Notes: generated from the sequence alone by a model not told the origin. A stretch of 64,000 nucleotides of DNA from CAWUEX02 sp963921305 (GCA_963921305.4 CAWUEX030000002.1:310001-374000), one strand, 5' to 3'. Numbered from the stretch's first letter, positions 1 through 9,111 are shown. Translations and numbers: made by a program.

Positions 1-690
1 ACGAGCTATCGGGGTATGCTGACCCAACTGCGCAACTGGATTGCCCGTTTGCAGCCGGCGGACACGGGGAAAACCGTGTGGCAAGACTACGCGACCACCC
101 ACACGTACGCTGGCGATGAAGCGGCGGACAAGGCGCGGATGATCCGCGACTTTGCCAAGGATGTCCGGCCCGGCACCCTGATCGACATGGGATGCAACAC
201 CGGGGATTATTCCGCCGCGGCGCTGGACGGCGGCGCGGACTACGTGGTCGGCTTCGATTTCGACCAAAGTGCCGTTGATCAGGCGTTCATGCGTGCCGAA
301 AACGGTGGTCTGAATTTCCTGCCGCTGTGGCTCGACGCCGCCAACCCGAGTCCGAGCCAGGGATGGCGGCAGTCGGAACGGGGAGGATTTGGCCAGCGGT
401 TCAAAGCCGACGCCCTGATTGCGCTCGCCTTCGAGCATCATTTGGCCATCGGCAGAAATGTTCCGCTGGATGACGTGGTCGACTGGCTTATCAGTCTTGC
501 TCCCACGGGCATTTTGGAATTCGTCCCGAAAACGGACTCGACGGTGCAGAAGATGCTCGCCCTGCGCGAGGATATCTTTCCCGATTACACCGAAGACGCC
601 TTCACCCAAGCCATCGAACGGCGCGCGAAGGTCGTCTCGAAGACGGTCGTGTCGAGCGAAGGCCGAACGCTCTTCCGGTATCAGCGCTGA
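1..690 (+). CDS. SAM-dependent methyltransferase, C-terminal part (gene runs off the left edge)
   Basis: The frame is open to base 1, and the first ATG in the window (base 16) has no clear ribosome site, so the gene probably starts outside. The visible 230 or so codons hold a class I methyltransferase core: motif I is LIDMGCNTGDYS, followed by an acidic strand end GFDFD that would bind the SAM ribose. The later segments ALAFEHHLAIG and GILEFVPK resemble the C-terminal half of larger NoeA-like methyltransferases, which are usually about twice this length. The acceptor substrate is not visible. The following membrane sulfatase-fold gene begins 9 bases downstream, so the two are probably co-transcribed and may act on surface polysaccharide. 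Confident about the fold, not about the substrate. Confidence 0.75.
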   Translation, partial: TSYRGMLTQLRNWIARLQPADTGKTVWQDYATTHTYAGDEAADKARMIRDFAKDVRPGTLIDMGCNTGDYSAAALDGGADYVVGFDFDQSAVDQAFMRAENGGLNFLPLWLDAANPSPSQGWRQSERGGFGQRFKADALIALAFEHHLAIGRNVPLDDVVDWLISLAPTGILEFVPKTDSTVQKMLALREDIFPDYTEDAFTQAIERRAKVVSKTVVSSEGRTLFRYQR

Positions 691-698
691 GATCTGAC

Positions 699-3230
699 GT
701 GAGCGACATGCCCGCACAAAATGCGACGGACGTTCAAGGCAGCGCGTGGCGGATTGAAGCCCTGCACCTGTTGCCGCTGTGGGGCTTTGCAGTCGCCCAG
801 CCTTTGTTCAACGTGCTCTCGGCCAGTCCCGAGTTTTTCGTTGCGCACCGGTTCACAGTCACCGGACTGGTGATCTTGGCGATCGTGGTGTCGCTAGGCA
901 TCCCGCTGGTCCTGGCCATCCTTGCGGCTTTGACTGGACAGGTCAGCGAGCCGCTCAGGCGATGGTGCCACCGTATCGCCGTTGCCGCATTTGCCGGCCT
1001 TACGGTTCTTGGTGCCCTCAATCTTTTTCTGGACGCCACGTTGATCGTAAATGGTGTGCTGGCTGCTGCAGTCGGTTTAGGTATCGCAGCGCTTTATGTA
1101 CGGAAAGAAGGCGTGCGGCGGTTTTTCACGATCCTATCTCCGGCTGCATTGCTCTTTCCCCTAACCTTTCTATTTTTCTCGCCGGTGTCGGAGCTGGTGT
1201 TCGCGGAACCGGACGACGTAGAGACGGCAACCGTCGAATCTCAAACGCCGGTCGTCTTCGTCATTTTTGACGAGTTCAATCCCACACCTTTGCTCAATGC
1301 AGACCGCCGCATCGACGAGGTGCGGTTTTCTAACTTTGCCGCGCTGGCGGACACCTCGCACTGGTACCCTAACGCGATTGGCATTCATAAGCGCACGCTC
1401 GCGGCGCTGCCTTCAATCCTCGGTGGCAAAATACCGGGCAACGAACTGCCGCCACCAACCTACTCCGTCTATCCGCAGACCCTTTTCACTTGGCTCGGCG
1501 GGAGCTACCGGCTGAACGTGTGGGAGACCGTGACGAACCTTTGTCCGCCTGATCTGTGCGATAACGCATCGACGGTCGGCGGATTTGACCTCTCGATCTT
1601 TATCTCGGATCTCGCGCTGGTCTACGCCTATATTCTCGTTCCACCGCAGCAGCGGGAACAGTGGTTGCCTCCTCTCAACACCGGCTGGAAAGGGTTCGCC
1701 AACCGGCCGGGCGAGTCTCCAGATAACGAGCAAGTAGACCTGACAGCTCAGAAAATCTTGGAAGAGAATTTTGCAGATGCATCTGCCGGACGGGCCGAAC
1801 TGTTCAAAAATTTCATATCCAGCATTGAGGGTGGCACCGCCTCGCTGGATTTCCTCCACACCCTGCTTCCGCATGGCCCGTACGAATATCTGAGTGACGG
1901 CAGCGCGTATACGGCTGCGATTGAGGGCAGAACACGTGGGGCTTGGACGGACAACGAATATGTCGTCGCCGTGGCTTACCAGCGCTACCTGCATCAACTG
2001 GGATATGTGGATGCATTGGTGGGGCAGCTTGTCGCGCGGCTGAAAGCGGTCGGCAAGTACGATGAGTCGATGATCATTCTGACCTCGGATCACGGTATTT
2101 CGTTTAATCCCGGCTCCTTGCCTCGCGAGCCGATCGGAAAAAATGCGGTGGCTGTCTACAACGTCCCGCTGTTGATCAAGACGCCGGGGCAAACGCAAGG
2201 CGTTGTCAGTGAACGGTTTGTGTCAAACGCAGAGTTGCTGGCGACGATTGCAGACGTGTTAGGTGAAAACCCGCCGTGGGATATCGATGGTCAGTCGGCT
2301 CTTGCCACGGATGCGGCGGGGGTTATTCAGCCCCGGGACGAAAACCAAGTCTATGACGCGTCCACGTTCTCGATCTCTGAACAGCTGGACTGGCATATCG
2401 AAAACTTCGGTGCAGGCATAAGCTTGAACCGCACGGTGCTTAAGACCGCGTTCGCAGGACTGATTGGCCGGGACATCACAGACTTCGACCGAGAAGCGAA
2501 CACCGATGGCGTGCGCTTATCGTCAGATGCGATGCGATATTTGGACTCTGTAAACCGCGACGACAGCCTCGTACCTGTGATATTCAGCGGCGCGCTCGCC
2601 AATCTGGAGCCTGGGTCCCATTGGGTGGCCCTGGCTTTGAACGGGACGGTTGCCGCCGTCGCGCCGACCTTCGAAAAGGGCAATGAGCCGTTTCATCTTC
2701 ACGCCATGTTCCAGCCCGACGCCATTGTCGACGGGCGCAATACGCTGCAGGCGTTCCTGATCCGTGGGAGCGAAGAGGACCCTGTTCTGGTCCCGATACA
2801 GGTTCCGGAGTCCGAGGCCTACCGCCTCTCACGCGATGGGGGCGTAGAGGTGATTTCTTCGTCGTCCGGCGCGCGTTATCGGATTGAGCCAGGTGTCGCT
2901 CGGGGCTATCTCGATCAAATAATCCAGCAGAGGAACGCCGTTCAGTTGCGCGGATGGGCCGTCGACACCGGCGCCGGCACTCTGCCGCAGACCGTTCTGG
3001 CCCAGGTCAATGGCGGCGACCTCCATGTCGCAGAGTTGAGGTTGAGCCGGCCCGACGTTGCCGAAGCCCTGAACAATGAGAACTACGCCTCGAGCGGATT
3101 CCATATCTTGGCTCCAGGGGTCGGCGACCCCAGGGAATTGCGTTCAATACGGCTGTTTATGTTATCGGCGAACGGATATGCCGGCGAGGTTGTGCTTGAT
3201 CCCGCGAATCTGGACGCGCTGCAAAACTAG
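699..3230 (+). CDS. Membrane-anchored sulfatase/alkaline-phosphatase-fold protein
   Basis: 843 residues from a GTG start just after the methyltransferase stop. The first 170 residues hold about five hydrophobic helices. They are followed by a soluble alkaline-phosphatase-superfamily domain: VVFVIFDEFNP gives the first metal-binding acid, HKRTLAALPSILGG is where the nucleophile Thr/Ser of LtaS- or EptA-like enzymes sits, and ILTSDHGISF gives the late Asp-His metal pair. A C-terminal region of about 250 residues beyond the hydrolase fold is unassigned and beta-rich in appearance. The layout (multi-helix anchor, extracytoplasmic catalytic domain) fits phosphoglycerol- or phosphoethanolamine-type transfer to surface glycans, or a glycan sulfatase. 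There is no Cys-x-Pro-Ser-Arg sulfatase signature, so a true sulfatase is less likely. Confidence 0.7.
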   Translation: MSDMPAQNATDVQGSAWRIEALHLLPLWGFAVAQPLFNVLSASPEFFVAHRFTVTGLVILAIVVSLGIPLVLAILAALTGQVSEPLRRWCHRIAVAAFAGLTVLGALNLFLDATLIVNGVLAAAVGLGIAALYVRKEGVRRFFTILSPAALLFPLTFLFFSPVSELVFAEPDDVETATVESQTPVVFVIFDEFNPTPLLNADRRIDEVRFSNFAALADTSHWYPNAIGIHKRTLAALPSILGGKIPGNELPPPTYSVYPQTLFTWLGGSYRLNVWETVTNLCPPDLCDNASTVGGFDLSIFISDLALVYAYILVPPQQREQWLPPLNTGWKGFANRPGESPDNEQVDLTAQKILEENFADASAGRAELFKNFISSIEGGTASLDFLHTLLPHGPYEYLSDGSAYTAAIEGRTRGAWTDNEYVVAVAYQRYLHQLGYVDALVGQLVARLKAVGKYDESMIILTSDHGISFNPGSLPREPIGKNAVAVYNVPLLIKTPGQTQGVVSERFVSNAELLATIADVLGENPPWDIDGQSALATDAAGVIQPRDENQVYDASTFSISEQLDWHIENFGAGISLNRTVLKTAFAGLIGRDITDFDREANTDGVRLSSDAMRYLDSVNRDDSLVPVIFSGALANLEPGSHWVALALNGTVAAVAPTFEKGNEPFHLHAMFQPDAIVDGRNTLQAFLIRGSEEDPVLVPIQVPESEAYRLSRDGGVEVISSSSGARYRIEPGVARGYLDQIIQQRNAVQLRGWAVDTGAGTLPQTVLAQVNGGDLHVAELRLSRPDVAEALNNENYASSGFHILAPGVGDPRELRSIRLFMLSANGYAGEVVLDPANLDALQN

Positions 3231-3325
3231 TCGGATTGTATGTTCACAATACTTCTAAATAGACTCGTGTGCGCTGATGGCCCGCGCAAGAGCACCGCTG
3301 GGCAGATACTCACGCGTTTATGGAC

Positions 3326-4930
3326 CTAAACGCTCTGACCGTCTTCTACGTCAGGTTCACCAAAATGGTTGGGAAGCCAAATGGACGCATTGGTGCCTGT
3401 CCCTTCGCGAGACTCTAGAGAGAGCCGGCCACCCAAAATGTCCATGCTCTTCTTGACGATTGATAAACCGAGGCCGGTGCCTTCGCCATTCGAATAGGTT
3501 TGCGGGTCCTCGGTGAGAAAGGGTTGGCCGACCCGGCTTAAGACTGAATCACTTATCCCTTTGCCTTGGTCTGATATGATGATTTCGATACCCTCCTGAC
3601 CATCTCTCACAACGTCGATTGAGATTTCAGAGTTTACATCCGAAAATTTGATTGCGTTGGACAAGAGATTAATGAGCACTTGCTTTATCAGACGTTCATC
3701 GGTTTCGATGCATGCATCGGTGTCGCTGTATCGGGCCGCAATATTTACTTTTTGGGTATCAGCCAATGGTGAGAGCATTGAGGAAACATTCCTCACGCAT
3801 TCATCCACATTAACTGTGGATACATTTACACGATAATCTCCTGACTCAATTCTTGAGTAGTCGATGATGTCGTTGACAAGCTCCAAAAGGTGCTTGCCGC
3901 TGTTCTGTATGTCGCAGGCGTACTCGCGATACTTCTCGCTCAACTCCGGGCCAAATATTTTTTCTGCTATGGACTGCGAAAATCCAATTATGGCGTTTAG
4001 CGGGGTTCTGAACTCATGACTCACTTGAGCCAGCATCGCATTCTTGGCGCTATTGGCTCGCTCAGCCTCTTCCTTCGCAACAAATAGAAGCCGTTCACTG
4101 GCTTCAAGACGCTTCAATTGTTTGAGCAAGTAATAGATGACAGCCAACAGGACGGTAAGAAACGTGATCGCCTGGAAAATAATGTTGAGATGAGCGATGC
4201 GCCACCCGTGCAAGAAATCTTCACCGCTCAATGCGATGGATAATCCCAGGTCAAGATCTTCTAACAAGAGGTGGCTTGAAACAATTGGCCAACCATCGCG
4301 AATAGAGACAGCGGTATATATGGAATGAGCTTCTGGCAGAAGCTTATACCTGGCAATTCTTTCGGCAATTTCTTGAACCTGCGTGCCAATCTCCCACTCG
4401 GCATTTTGGTTAGCGGTAATCAAAACCCCGCGACGGTCCCATAATTGCACCAAACCATGCTCACCCACCTCCAGACTCGAAAAGAAAGAGCTGAAGACCT
4501 CTGGGGCAAAGACCGCCACAACATAACCCTGGATCTTTTTTTCTTCACTCAACGCAGGAAACACTGCTGGAATAAACCATCGTCCGCTAATGCGGTCACC
4601 GCTTTGCACCGTCGATTGGTCGAAAGGACCGAGATGAAATTCGGTCTCACCGCTTTTTACACCCATGTCACTCTTTAGAGTTTTGGAGCGGGATTCATCG
4701 GATAAGGGAAAAGTATTTCCCGCGGCCAGAGGATGTCCCTCTGCATCTAGAATGTAGAGGGAGGCCAGCTGCGTTGACTCTTGAACGGTGGACCGGAGCA
4801 ATTCATGAAAGAAAGATTCATCAAAATCAGACCGTCGGACGCGATCCAGGTAAAGGTTTCCGATACCTTGCAGGATAAGGCGCGCCTCTCTGAAGTTTTG
4901 CGTTCCAAAGGCTTCAGCGGATCCAATCAA
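3326..4930 (-). CDS. Sensor histidine kinase, main part (N-terminus lost to a frameshift)
   Basis: 534 codons, read from a TTG. Residues 1-240 look like a periplasmic Cache-type sensor, residues about 248-269 are a transmembrane helix, then comes a short linker and a HisKA domain with phospho-acceptor His305 in QVSHEFRTPLNAIIGF. The HATPase domain follows with the N box (LINLLSNAIKFS), G1 (DQGKGISD) and G2 (GEGTGLGLSIVKK). A Cache kinase needs a first membrane helix before the sensor, and this frame lacks one. The missing helix is encoded directly upstream in another frame (4927-5112), with the stop and the TTG overlapping. The intact protein would be about 595 residues. No receiver gene adjoins it, so it is an orphan kinase. 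Confidence 0.85.
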   Translation of the reverse strand: MIGSAEAFGTQNFREARLILQGIGNLYLDRVRRSDFDESFFHELLRSTVQESTQLASLYILDAEGHPLAAGNTFPLSDESRSKTLKSDMGVKSGETEFHLGPFDQSTVQSGDRISGRWFIPAVFPALSEEKKIQGYVVAVFAPEVFSSFFSSLEVGEHGLVQLWDRRGVLITANQNAEWEIGTQVQEIAERIARYKLLPEAHSIYTAVSIRDGWPIVSSHLLLEDLDLGLSIALSGEDFLHGWRIAHLNIIFQAITFLTVLLAVIYYLLKQLKRLEASERLLFVAKEEAERANSAKNAMLAQVSHEFRTPLNAIIGFSQSIAEKIFGPELSEKYREYACDIQNSGKHLLELVNDIIDYSRIESGDYRVNVSTVNVDECVRNVSSMLSPLADTQKVNIAARYSDTDACIETDERLIKQVLINLLSNAIKFSDVNSEISIDVVRDGQEGIEIIISDQGKGISDSVLSRVGQPFLTEDPQTYSNGEGTGLGLSIVKKSMDILGGRLSLESREGTGTNASIWLPNHFGEPDVEDGQSV

Positions 4931-5112
4931 AAGGCGTGCGTTTTTCGCTCCCTTTCAATGACCCGTTCATAGGAATCACGAATTTCAAAGTAAGCTGTCA
5001 GTGTTGTGACGGTCGTAACAACACCAGCCAGAACCAAAACAATGAATCTGATCCGCCTGAATTTACGCGTATCGTCCACGACCGCGGGAGAAATAGATAA
5101 GCCTTGCCCCAT
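4927..5112 (-). CDS. N-terminal fragment of the sensor kinase (first membrane helix)
   Basis: 61 codons ending in a TGA that overlaps the TTG of the kinase frame. Residues about 22-44 (from RFIVLVLAGVV) form one transmembrane helix, followed by a charged start to a periplasmic segment (YERVIERERK). That is the piece missing from the downstream kinase frame. The frames meet at a run of four T on the coding strand (4929-4932). One extra T would join them as ...KTHAF-LIGSAE.... I infer one gene split by a single-base deletion, a sequencing error or, less likely, a -1 slip during translation. Confidence 0.6.
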   Translation of the reverse strand: MGQGLSISPAVVDDTRKFRRIRFIVLVLAGVVTTVTTLTAYFEIRDSYERVIERERKTHAF

Positions 5113-5496
5113 AATTAAGTTTAGAATCGAAACTGAAAAATATGAAATACTGAATTTCTATAATTGGCGCCCACGCCCACCTCATGAAAACCGGCTGAAA
5201 AACAGATTGGAACCCCGATAACCTGTTGAACCAGGAGCGTTTATTGATTGAAGGGCGCGACACATCTGATGTGCTTTGTGGATGCGTGGAGACGCTCTCA
5301 TTCACCGGCACTCTGTGTTGCAAGCTTTAAGACAACGCAGGGCCTACCTTTGAGAAAAATAAACAATCAGCGTGCTGACCAAAAATGCAACGGCCTCTCC
5401 ATCATGTGAGAGGCCGTTTCACTTTTGCTTCTCGGACCTATCTATGCGCCGACGTGAATCGGCGATCTTTTTCAGGTGCGTGGCGTCTGTATGAGA
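5113..5496. other. Intergenic stretch of 384 bases
   Basis: Lies between the start of the kinase fragment and the end of the first DUF1838 gene, both on the minus strand. It should hold the kinase promoter, in the AT-richer part near 5113-5165, and the terminator of the DUF1838 gene near 5391-5416. Short open frames here lack convincing ribosome sites and were not called. No repeat or RNA gene was recognised. Confidence 0.5.
5381..5416 (-). terminator. Rho-independent terminator of the DUF1838 gene
   Basis: A perfect 9-bp stem (CGGCCTCTC at 5391-5399 with GAGAGGCCG at 5408-5416) and an 8-base loop. Read on the minus strand it is followed by TTGCATTTTT, about 80 bases after the DUF1838 stop. 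On the plus strand TTTCACTTTT follows, so it could work both ways, but the gene order favours the minus strand. Confidence 0.75.
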
Positions 5497-6516
5497 TTAC
5501 ACGCCACCCGGTGGCGCCGGTTCCTGCTCGCGGGCGTACCACTCCAGCGACGACAGCGAGGGCTCTTCCCATTCGGTCGGCGCGTCCAAATAAATCGGAT
5601 AGTGCTTGGCGATGTACTCGATGATGCGCTGGTCCGGCGCTTCTTCCAGCGAGTGCAGGCTGGCCGCCATCACATTATACAAGCAGTGCCCCGGGGCCTG
5701 ACCCATCAGCATCCACGGTAGCCAGGGCGTGTGGCGGCCCCAGACAGTGGTGCAATCCACCGTGGTCAGGTCCGGGTTCTGCAGATCGCTCATCCGCAGA
5801 TTGTAGACGTAGGTTTCAGTGACCTGGTTCATCGGCCCGGCGCTCTCGCGCACCCACACCTTGGGATCAAGGGCGTTCGGGTAATACAGGTTGATGTGGC
5901 GCTCCATCATCAGCCGGTCGCCGGGGAACAGCTTCCAGTTCAGGATGAACGGCTTGGGCTCGAGCTTTTCGTCAGTGTTCAGCCCACCGAAGGTCGGGCG
6001 CGACAACTCGGACTCGCGAATGATGCGGTTGAACGGATCGTTCGCCACCGGTACCACGCGCACGGTCTCACCGGTGAAGGGGTTTTCCATTTCTTCCAGC
6101 ACTTCGCCGGTTTCGAGGTCGGTGTAGAACACCACCTCTCGCAACACCCGGCGGTAGCCGTGCTCGCCTTCCAGCGGCAGCAAGCGGGTGGTGCCAAGAC
6201 CACGGAAGCCCGCGAAGGTTTTGATCGCCCCACCCGGTGCGACCCCCATGACATAACCATCGAGCCAACCGTAGTGGGTGGTCTTCATATCCAGGTTGGA
6301 GGTGATCTTGGCGTAGGCATCGACGTTGCCCGCCGCCGTGGTGAGGTCGTACAGATCACCTTTCAGGGATTCACCATCCGGGGTGATGAACGTCGCCATG
6401 GCATCGCTGCCCGCGAACAAAGAACTGCCGAGCGCAAGACCCCCAGCCAGTGCCGTGCGCCGGTCGATCGCCACTTCAAGCGGTGAGCCAGGGAAATTGT
6501 TGATGTGCTCGGTCAT
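5497..6516 (-). CDS. DUF1838 family protein with Tat-like signal
   Basis: 339 residues. An N-terminal twin-arginine signal (IDRRTALAGGLALGSS, cut probably after SDAMA) points to export in folded form. The mature part carries the DUF1838 pattern shared with three other genes here: a YGWLDGYVMGVAPGG block, an E(I/V)LEEM(V/E)NP block, PWLPWMLMGQAPGH, and the C-terminal REQEPAPPGGV. DUF1838 has no assigned reaction. The conserved glycines, histidines and tryptophans suggest an enzyme or ligand-binding fold, which is inference. The paralogue at 6642-7748 lies upstream on the same strand, separated by a palindromic repeat, so the two may form one unit. Start ATG at 6516. Confidence 0.85.
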   Translation of the reverse strand: MTEHINNFPGSPLEVAIDRRTALAGGLALGSSLFAGSDAMATFITPDGESLKGDLYDLTTAAGNVDAYAKITSNLDMKTTHYGWLDGYVMGVAPGGAIKTFAGFRGLGTTRLLPLEGEHGYRRVLREVVFYTDLETGEVLEEMENPFTGETVRVVPVANDPFNRIIRESELSRPTFGGLNTDEKLEPKPFILNWKLFPGDRLMMERHINLYYPNALDPKVWVRESAGPMNQVTETYVYNLRMSDLQNPDLTTVDCTTVWGRHTPWLPWMLMGQAPGHCLYNVMAASLHSLEEAPDQRIIEYIAKHYPIYLDAPTEWEEPSLSSLEWYAREQEPAPPGGV

Positions 6517-6539
6517 GGTTCTTTCAGCCTCTCTATTTC

Positions 6540-6628
6540 GTCACCCTCGGACTTGATCCGAGGGTCCAGGGTCACAAACTGTTCCAATGCAGCATACCCT
6601 GGATGCTCGGAATAAATCCGAGCATGAC
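6540..6628. repeat. Composite palindromic repeat, copy 1
   Basis: Two stem-loops (CCCTCGG...CCGAGGG and GCTCGG...CCGAGC) are joined by CCAGGGT...ACCCTGG arms, and the ends GTCA/TGAC also pair, so the whole 89 bases fold as one branched palindrome. The same order of parts, inverted, recurs at 61275-61362. It lies between the two DUF1838 genes. This looks like a REP/BIME-type dispersed element. Confidence 0.8.
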
Positions 6629-6641
6629 GTTGTGGTGTTGA

Positions 6642-7748
6642 CTAGACTCCCCCTGGCGGTGCGGGTTCTTGCTCGCGTGAGTAGCGTTCGATGGACGACA
6701 GCGACGGCTCTTCCCACACCTCCGGCGCTTCGAGATACTTGGGATAGTTCTTAGCCGTGTATTCGACGATATCCTGCGGGATGTCGTCCAGCGAATGGCG
6801 GCTGCCCATGAAGGTCTGATAGACCACGTGGCCCGGCGCCTGACCCATCAGCATCCACGGCAGCCATGGGGTGATACGCGCCCAGGTGCCGGTGCCATAC
6901 ACGTGAGTCAGTTCCTCGTTCTGGACCTGGTGCAGGGAATGGACGTGATAGAACAGCTCGGAGACCCGGTTCATCGGCCCAGCGCTTTCGCGGACCCATT
7001 TCTCCGGATCGAGCGCGTTCTTGTAGTAAAGGTGGATATGGCGCTGGAACAGCAGCCACTCGTCCTTGATCTGCCAGTCGAGAATGAACGGCTTGGGCTC
7101 CCGTTTGGCTGAGTTCAGACCGCCGTAAGACGGACCGGGGGGAACGACATCGCGGATGATGCCGTTGAACGGATCGTTGGCGACGTGAACGACGCGCACT
7201 TTCTCGTCCGTATATGGATTGACCATCTCTTCGAGAATTTCGCCGGTGGCGAGATCGTAGTAGTAACCCACCTCGCGCAGCAGCTTGCGCCAGCCGTTGC
7301 CCTCCTCATACGGGATCAGCCGCTTACAGCTCATGCCTTTGAAGCCGCAGATGTTCTTAATCGGGCCGCCCGGCGCGACCCCCATCACCAAGCCGTCGTA
7401 CCAGCCGTAGGTGGTGGTTTTCATATCGATGTCGGAGTCGATGCGCGCCATGGCAATCATGTTGCCTTCGGCGGTGGTAAGATCGAGATAAGGTCCGGTC
7501 AGCGACGCCCCTTCGATCCGCTTGTAGATACTCGGGTCGTGCGCCGCCTGGGCGGGACCACCGCCGAGCGCCGCCATACCGGCCATCGCCCCCAAACCAG
7601 CCCCAAGACCTGCACTGCCGGTCAGGGCTTGGCGGCGGGTGAGCGCGGTTTCCGGACCACCGAGACTGTCGTAGTCGTCGACGATCAAACCGGTGCGGAC
7701 CTCCATGTTGCCGTTGGGGCCGCTGGCGGGGCGAGAGGTGTCTGTCAT
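6642..7748 (-). CDS. DUF1838 family protein with Tat signal (paralogue 2)
   Basis: 368 residues. The Tat motif is LTRRQALTGSAGLGAG with a long glycine/alanine-rich h-region ending in GGPAQA, preceded by an unusually long n-region of about 38 residues. The mature domain shares YGWYDGLVMGVAPGG, EILEEMVNPYTDEKVRVVH, VANDPFNGIIRD, PWLPWMLMGQAPGH and the tail REQEPAPPGGV with the copies at 5497 and 21911. Of the other two long copies it looks closest to the 21911 protein. It is the upstream gene of a minus-strand pair, and its promoter should lie in 7749-7933, divergent from the ferritin-like gene. Product function is unknown. Confidence 0.85.
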   Translation of the reverse strand: MTDTSRPASGPNGNMEVRTGLIVDDYDSLGGPETALTRRQALTGSAGLGAGLGAMAGMAALGGGPAQAAHDPSIYKRIEGASLTGPYLDLTTAEGNMIAMARIDSDIDMKTTTYGWYDGLVMGVAPGGPIKNICGFKGMSCKRLIPYEEGNGWRKLLREVGYYYDLATGEILEEMVNPYTDEKVRVVHVANDPFNGIIRDVVPPGPSYGGLNSAKREPKPFILDWQIKDEWLLFQRHIHLYYKNALDPEKWVRESAGPMNRVSELFYHVHSLHQVQNEELTHVYGTGTWARITPWLPWMLMGQAPGHVVYQTFMGSRHSLDDIPQDIVEYTAKNYPKYLEAPEVWEEPSLSSIERYSREQEPAPPGGV

Positions 7749-7933
7749 GCTGCATCTCCTGATAGTGCGGTCTGTTGGATGGCACGCAGGCTAGCACGCT
7801 CCTTTGCGGAGAAACCACGGACTCGGCGGGCTGTTCACCTGTAGGTGGCAGTGATGTTGGAGAATGGTTGACCCTAGATTAGAATTATTCTAAATTGGAA
7901 AAAGTAATAGGTATCCAGGCATAAGAGGACGCA

Positions 7934-8476
7934 ATGGCGACGAAACAACCTTTCAAAACCGATCTGAAGAAAATCCGCGACCGGGCGCGCAAAAAGATGG
8001 CCGACGGTGCACTGACAGGCGCGTACAAAGCCGACGTCAAACGGGTGATCGACGTGCTGAACGAAGTGCTAGCCACGGAAATCGTCTGCGTGCTGCGCTA
8101 CAAGAACCATCACTACATGGCCTCAGGCATCAATGCCGAGCCGGTGGCGGCGGAGTTCCTGGTCCACGCCAATGAAGAACAGATGCATGCCGACTGGGTG
8201 TCCACCCGGATCGTGCAGCTGGGCGGCACACCCAACCTGGACCCCAAGGGCTTGGCCACGCGGGCCCATGCGGAGTACATGAACGGCGAAACTCTGAAGC
8301 AGATGCTGGAAGAGAACCTGGTCGCCGAACGCATCGCGATCGAGACCTATATGGAAATCATCCGCTGGCTCGGCAACGACGATCCCACCACCCGGCGCAT
8401 CATCGAGGACATCCTTAAAATGGAAGAAGAGCATGCGGACGATCTCGCCGGCATGTTGGAGGGCATGGCCGCCTAA
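7934..8476 (+). CDS. Ferritin-like (bacterioferritin-type) di-iron protein
   Basis: 180 residues, all-helical in appearance. Candidate iron ligands fit the four-helix ferritin pattern: Glu49, Glu82-x2-His85 (EEQMH), Glu132, and Glu164-x2-His167 (EEEH), i.e. two ExxH motifs as in bacterioferritin. The N-terminal 25 residues are strongly basic (KTDLKKIRDRARKK), an addition not found in most bacterioferritins that recalls DNA-binding tails of Dps proteins; that comparison is inference. The heme-binding Met of bacterioferritin cannot be placed by eye. Likely an iron-storing or peroxide-detoxifying cytoplasmic oligomer. It is monocistronic, with a strong terminator at 8505-8536 and a possible divergent promoter shared with the DUF1838 gene. 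Confidence 0.85.
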   Translation: MATKQPFKTDLKKIRDRARKKMADGALTGAYKADVKRVIDVLNEVLATEIVCVLRYKNHHYMASGINAEPVAAEFLVHANEEQMHADWVSTRIVQLGGTPNLDPKGLATRAHAEYMNGETLKQMLEENLVAERIAIETYMEIIRWLGNDDPTTRRIIEDILKMEEEHADDLAGMLEGMAA

Positions 8477-8504
8477 GGCGTCCATTCGGCATAACTCTAG
8501 GATT

Positions 8505-8536
8505 AAGGGCAGAGCCATCGGGTTCTGCCCTTTTTT
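8505..8536 (+). terminator. Rho-independent terminator after the ferritin-like gene
   Basis: Perfect 9-bp stem AAGGGCAGA (8505-8513) with TCTGCCCTT (8524-8532), a 10-base loop, and six T from 8531. It sits 28 bases after the stop codon. Confidence 0.9.
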
Positions 8537-8689
8537 CGTGCCGTAGGCGAGGCCCAGCGGTCCCCTGGTGAAAGGCGGGATCAACGTGTGCGGGCCGCCA
8601 ATTGACTCGCCGCGCGGCACGGCGGGACACTTTTTTGCAGCACCGTACCCATACGTTTCTGTCCGACCGATTGAAGGGGAGCTCATTCA

Positions 8690-9100
8690 ATGTCCACCAA
8701 AGTTCAACCCAAACCCGATACCGGCGGCCGCAAGGGCGTCGCCGCCGAGTTCGTGCCCGCCGACTATGATCGCGCGTATTTTCTCAAAGACCCGATGATC
8801 GACAGCATCTTCACGTCATTGACGGCTCTGGCAGCCAACGTCTGGTCGCTGCAACGCAGGGTCGACACCACGGAACTGCTGCTGGAAAAGCATGGGTCGG
8901 TCACCCGGGAGATGATCGAAAAATACATTCCCAGCGCGGAAGAGCAGGCCAGCATTCAAAAACAGCGTGATGCGTTTGTGGCAGAGATTTATGAGCCCTT
9001 CATGCTGTCCGGCGACATCAACTACGCCTCGTCGTTCCATCCGCCGTCCTTAGACCGGTCCGAAGCGGGGAACACCAAAGGCCCAGCGGCCAAGCGGTAG
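8690..9100 (+). CDS. Small protein of unknown function, partner of the Tat methyltransferase
   Basis: 136 residues. ATG at 8690 follows a good ribosome site (AAGGGGAG about 8 bases upstream). No signal peptide or membrane helix. The N-terminus is Lys/Pro/Gly-rich and disordered-looking. Residues about 35-95 look helical and may form a coiled coil (LAANVWSLQRRVDTTELLLE), and the C-terminus is again basic. The next gene starts 11 bases after the stop, so the two are surely one operon. It could bind or chaperone the Tat substrate encoded next, as redox enzyme maturation proteins do, but no known chaperone signature is visible. Family not recognised. Confidence 0.7.
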   Translation: MSTKVQPKPDTGGRKGVAAEFVPADYDRAYFLKDPMIDSIFTSLTALAANVWSLQRRVDTTELLLEKHGSVTREMIEKYIPSAEEQASIQKQRDAFVAEIYEPFMLSGDINYASSFHPPSLDRSEAGNTKGPAAKR

Positions 9101-9111
9101 GGAGAAAAGCC

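Noticed and set aside
1413..2198. Minus-strand frame inside the sulfatase-fold gene
   Set aside because: Overlaps a clear protein domain on the plus strand and shows no recognisable pattern.
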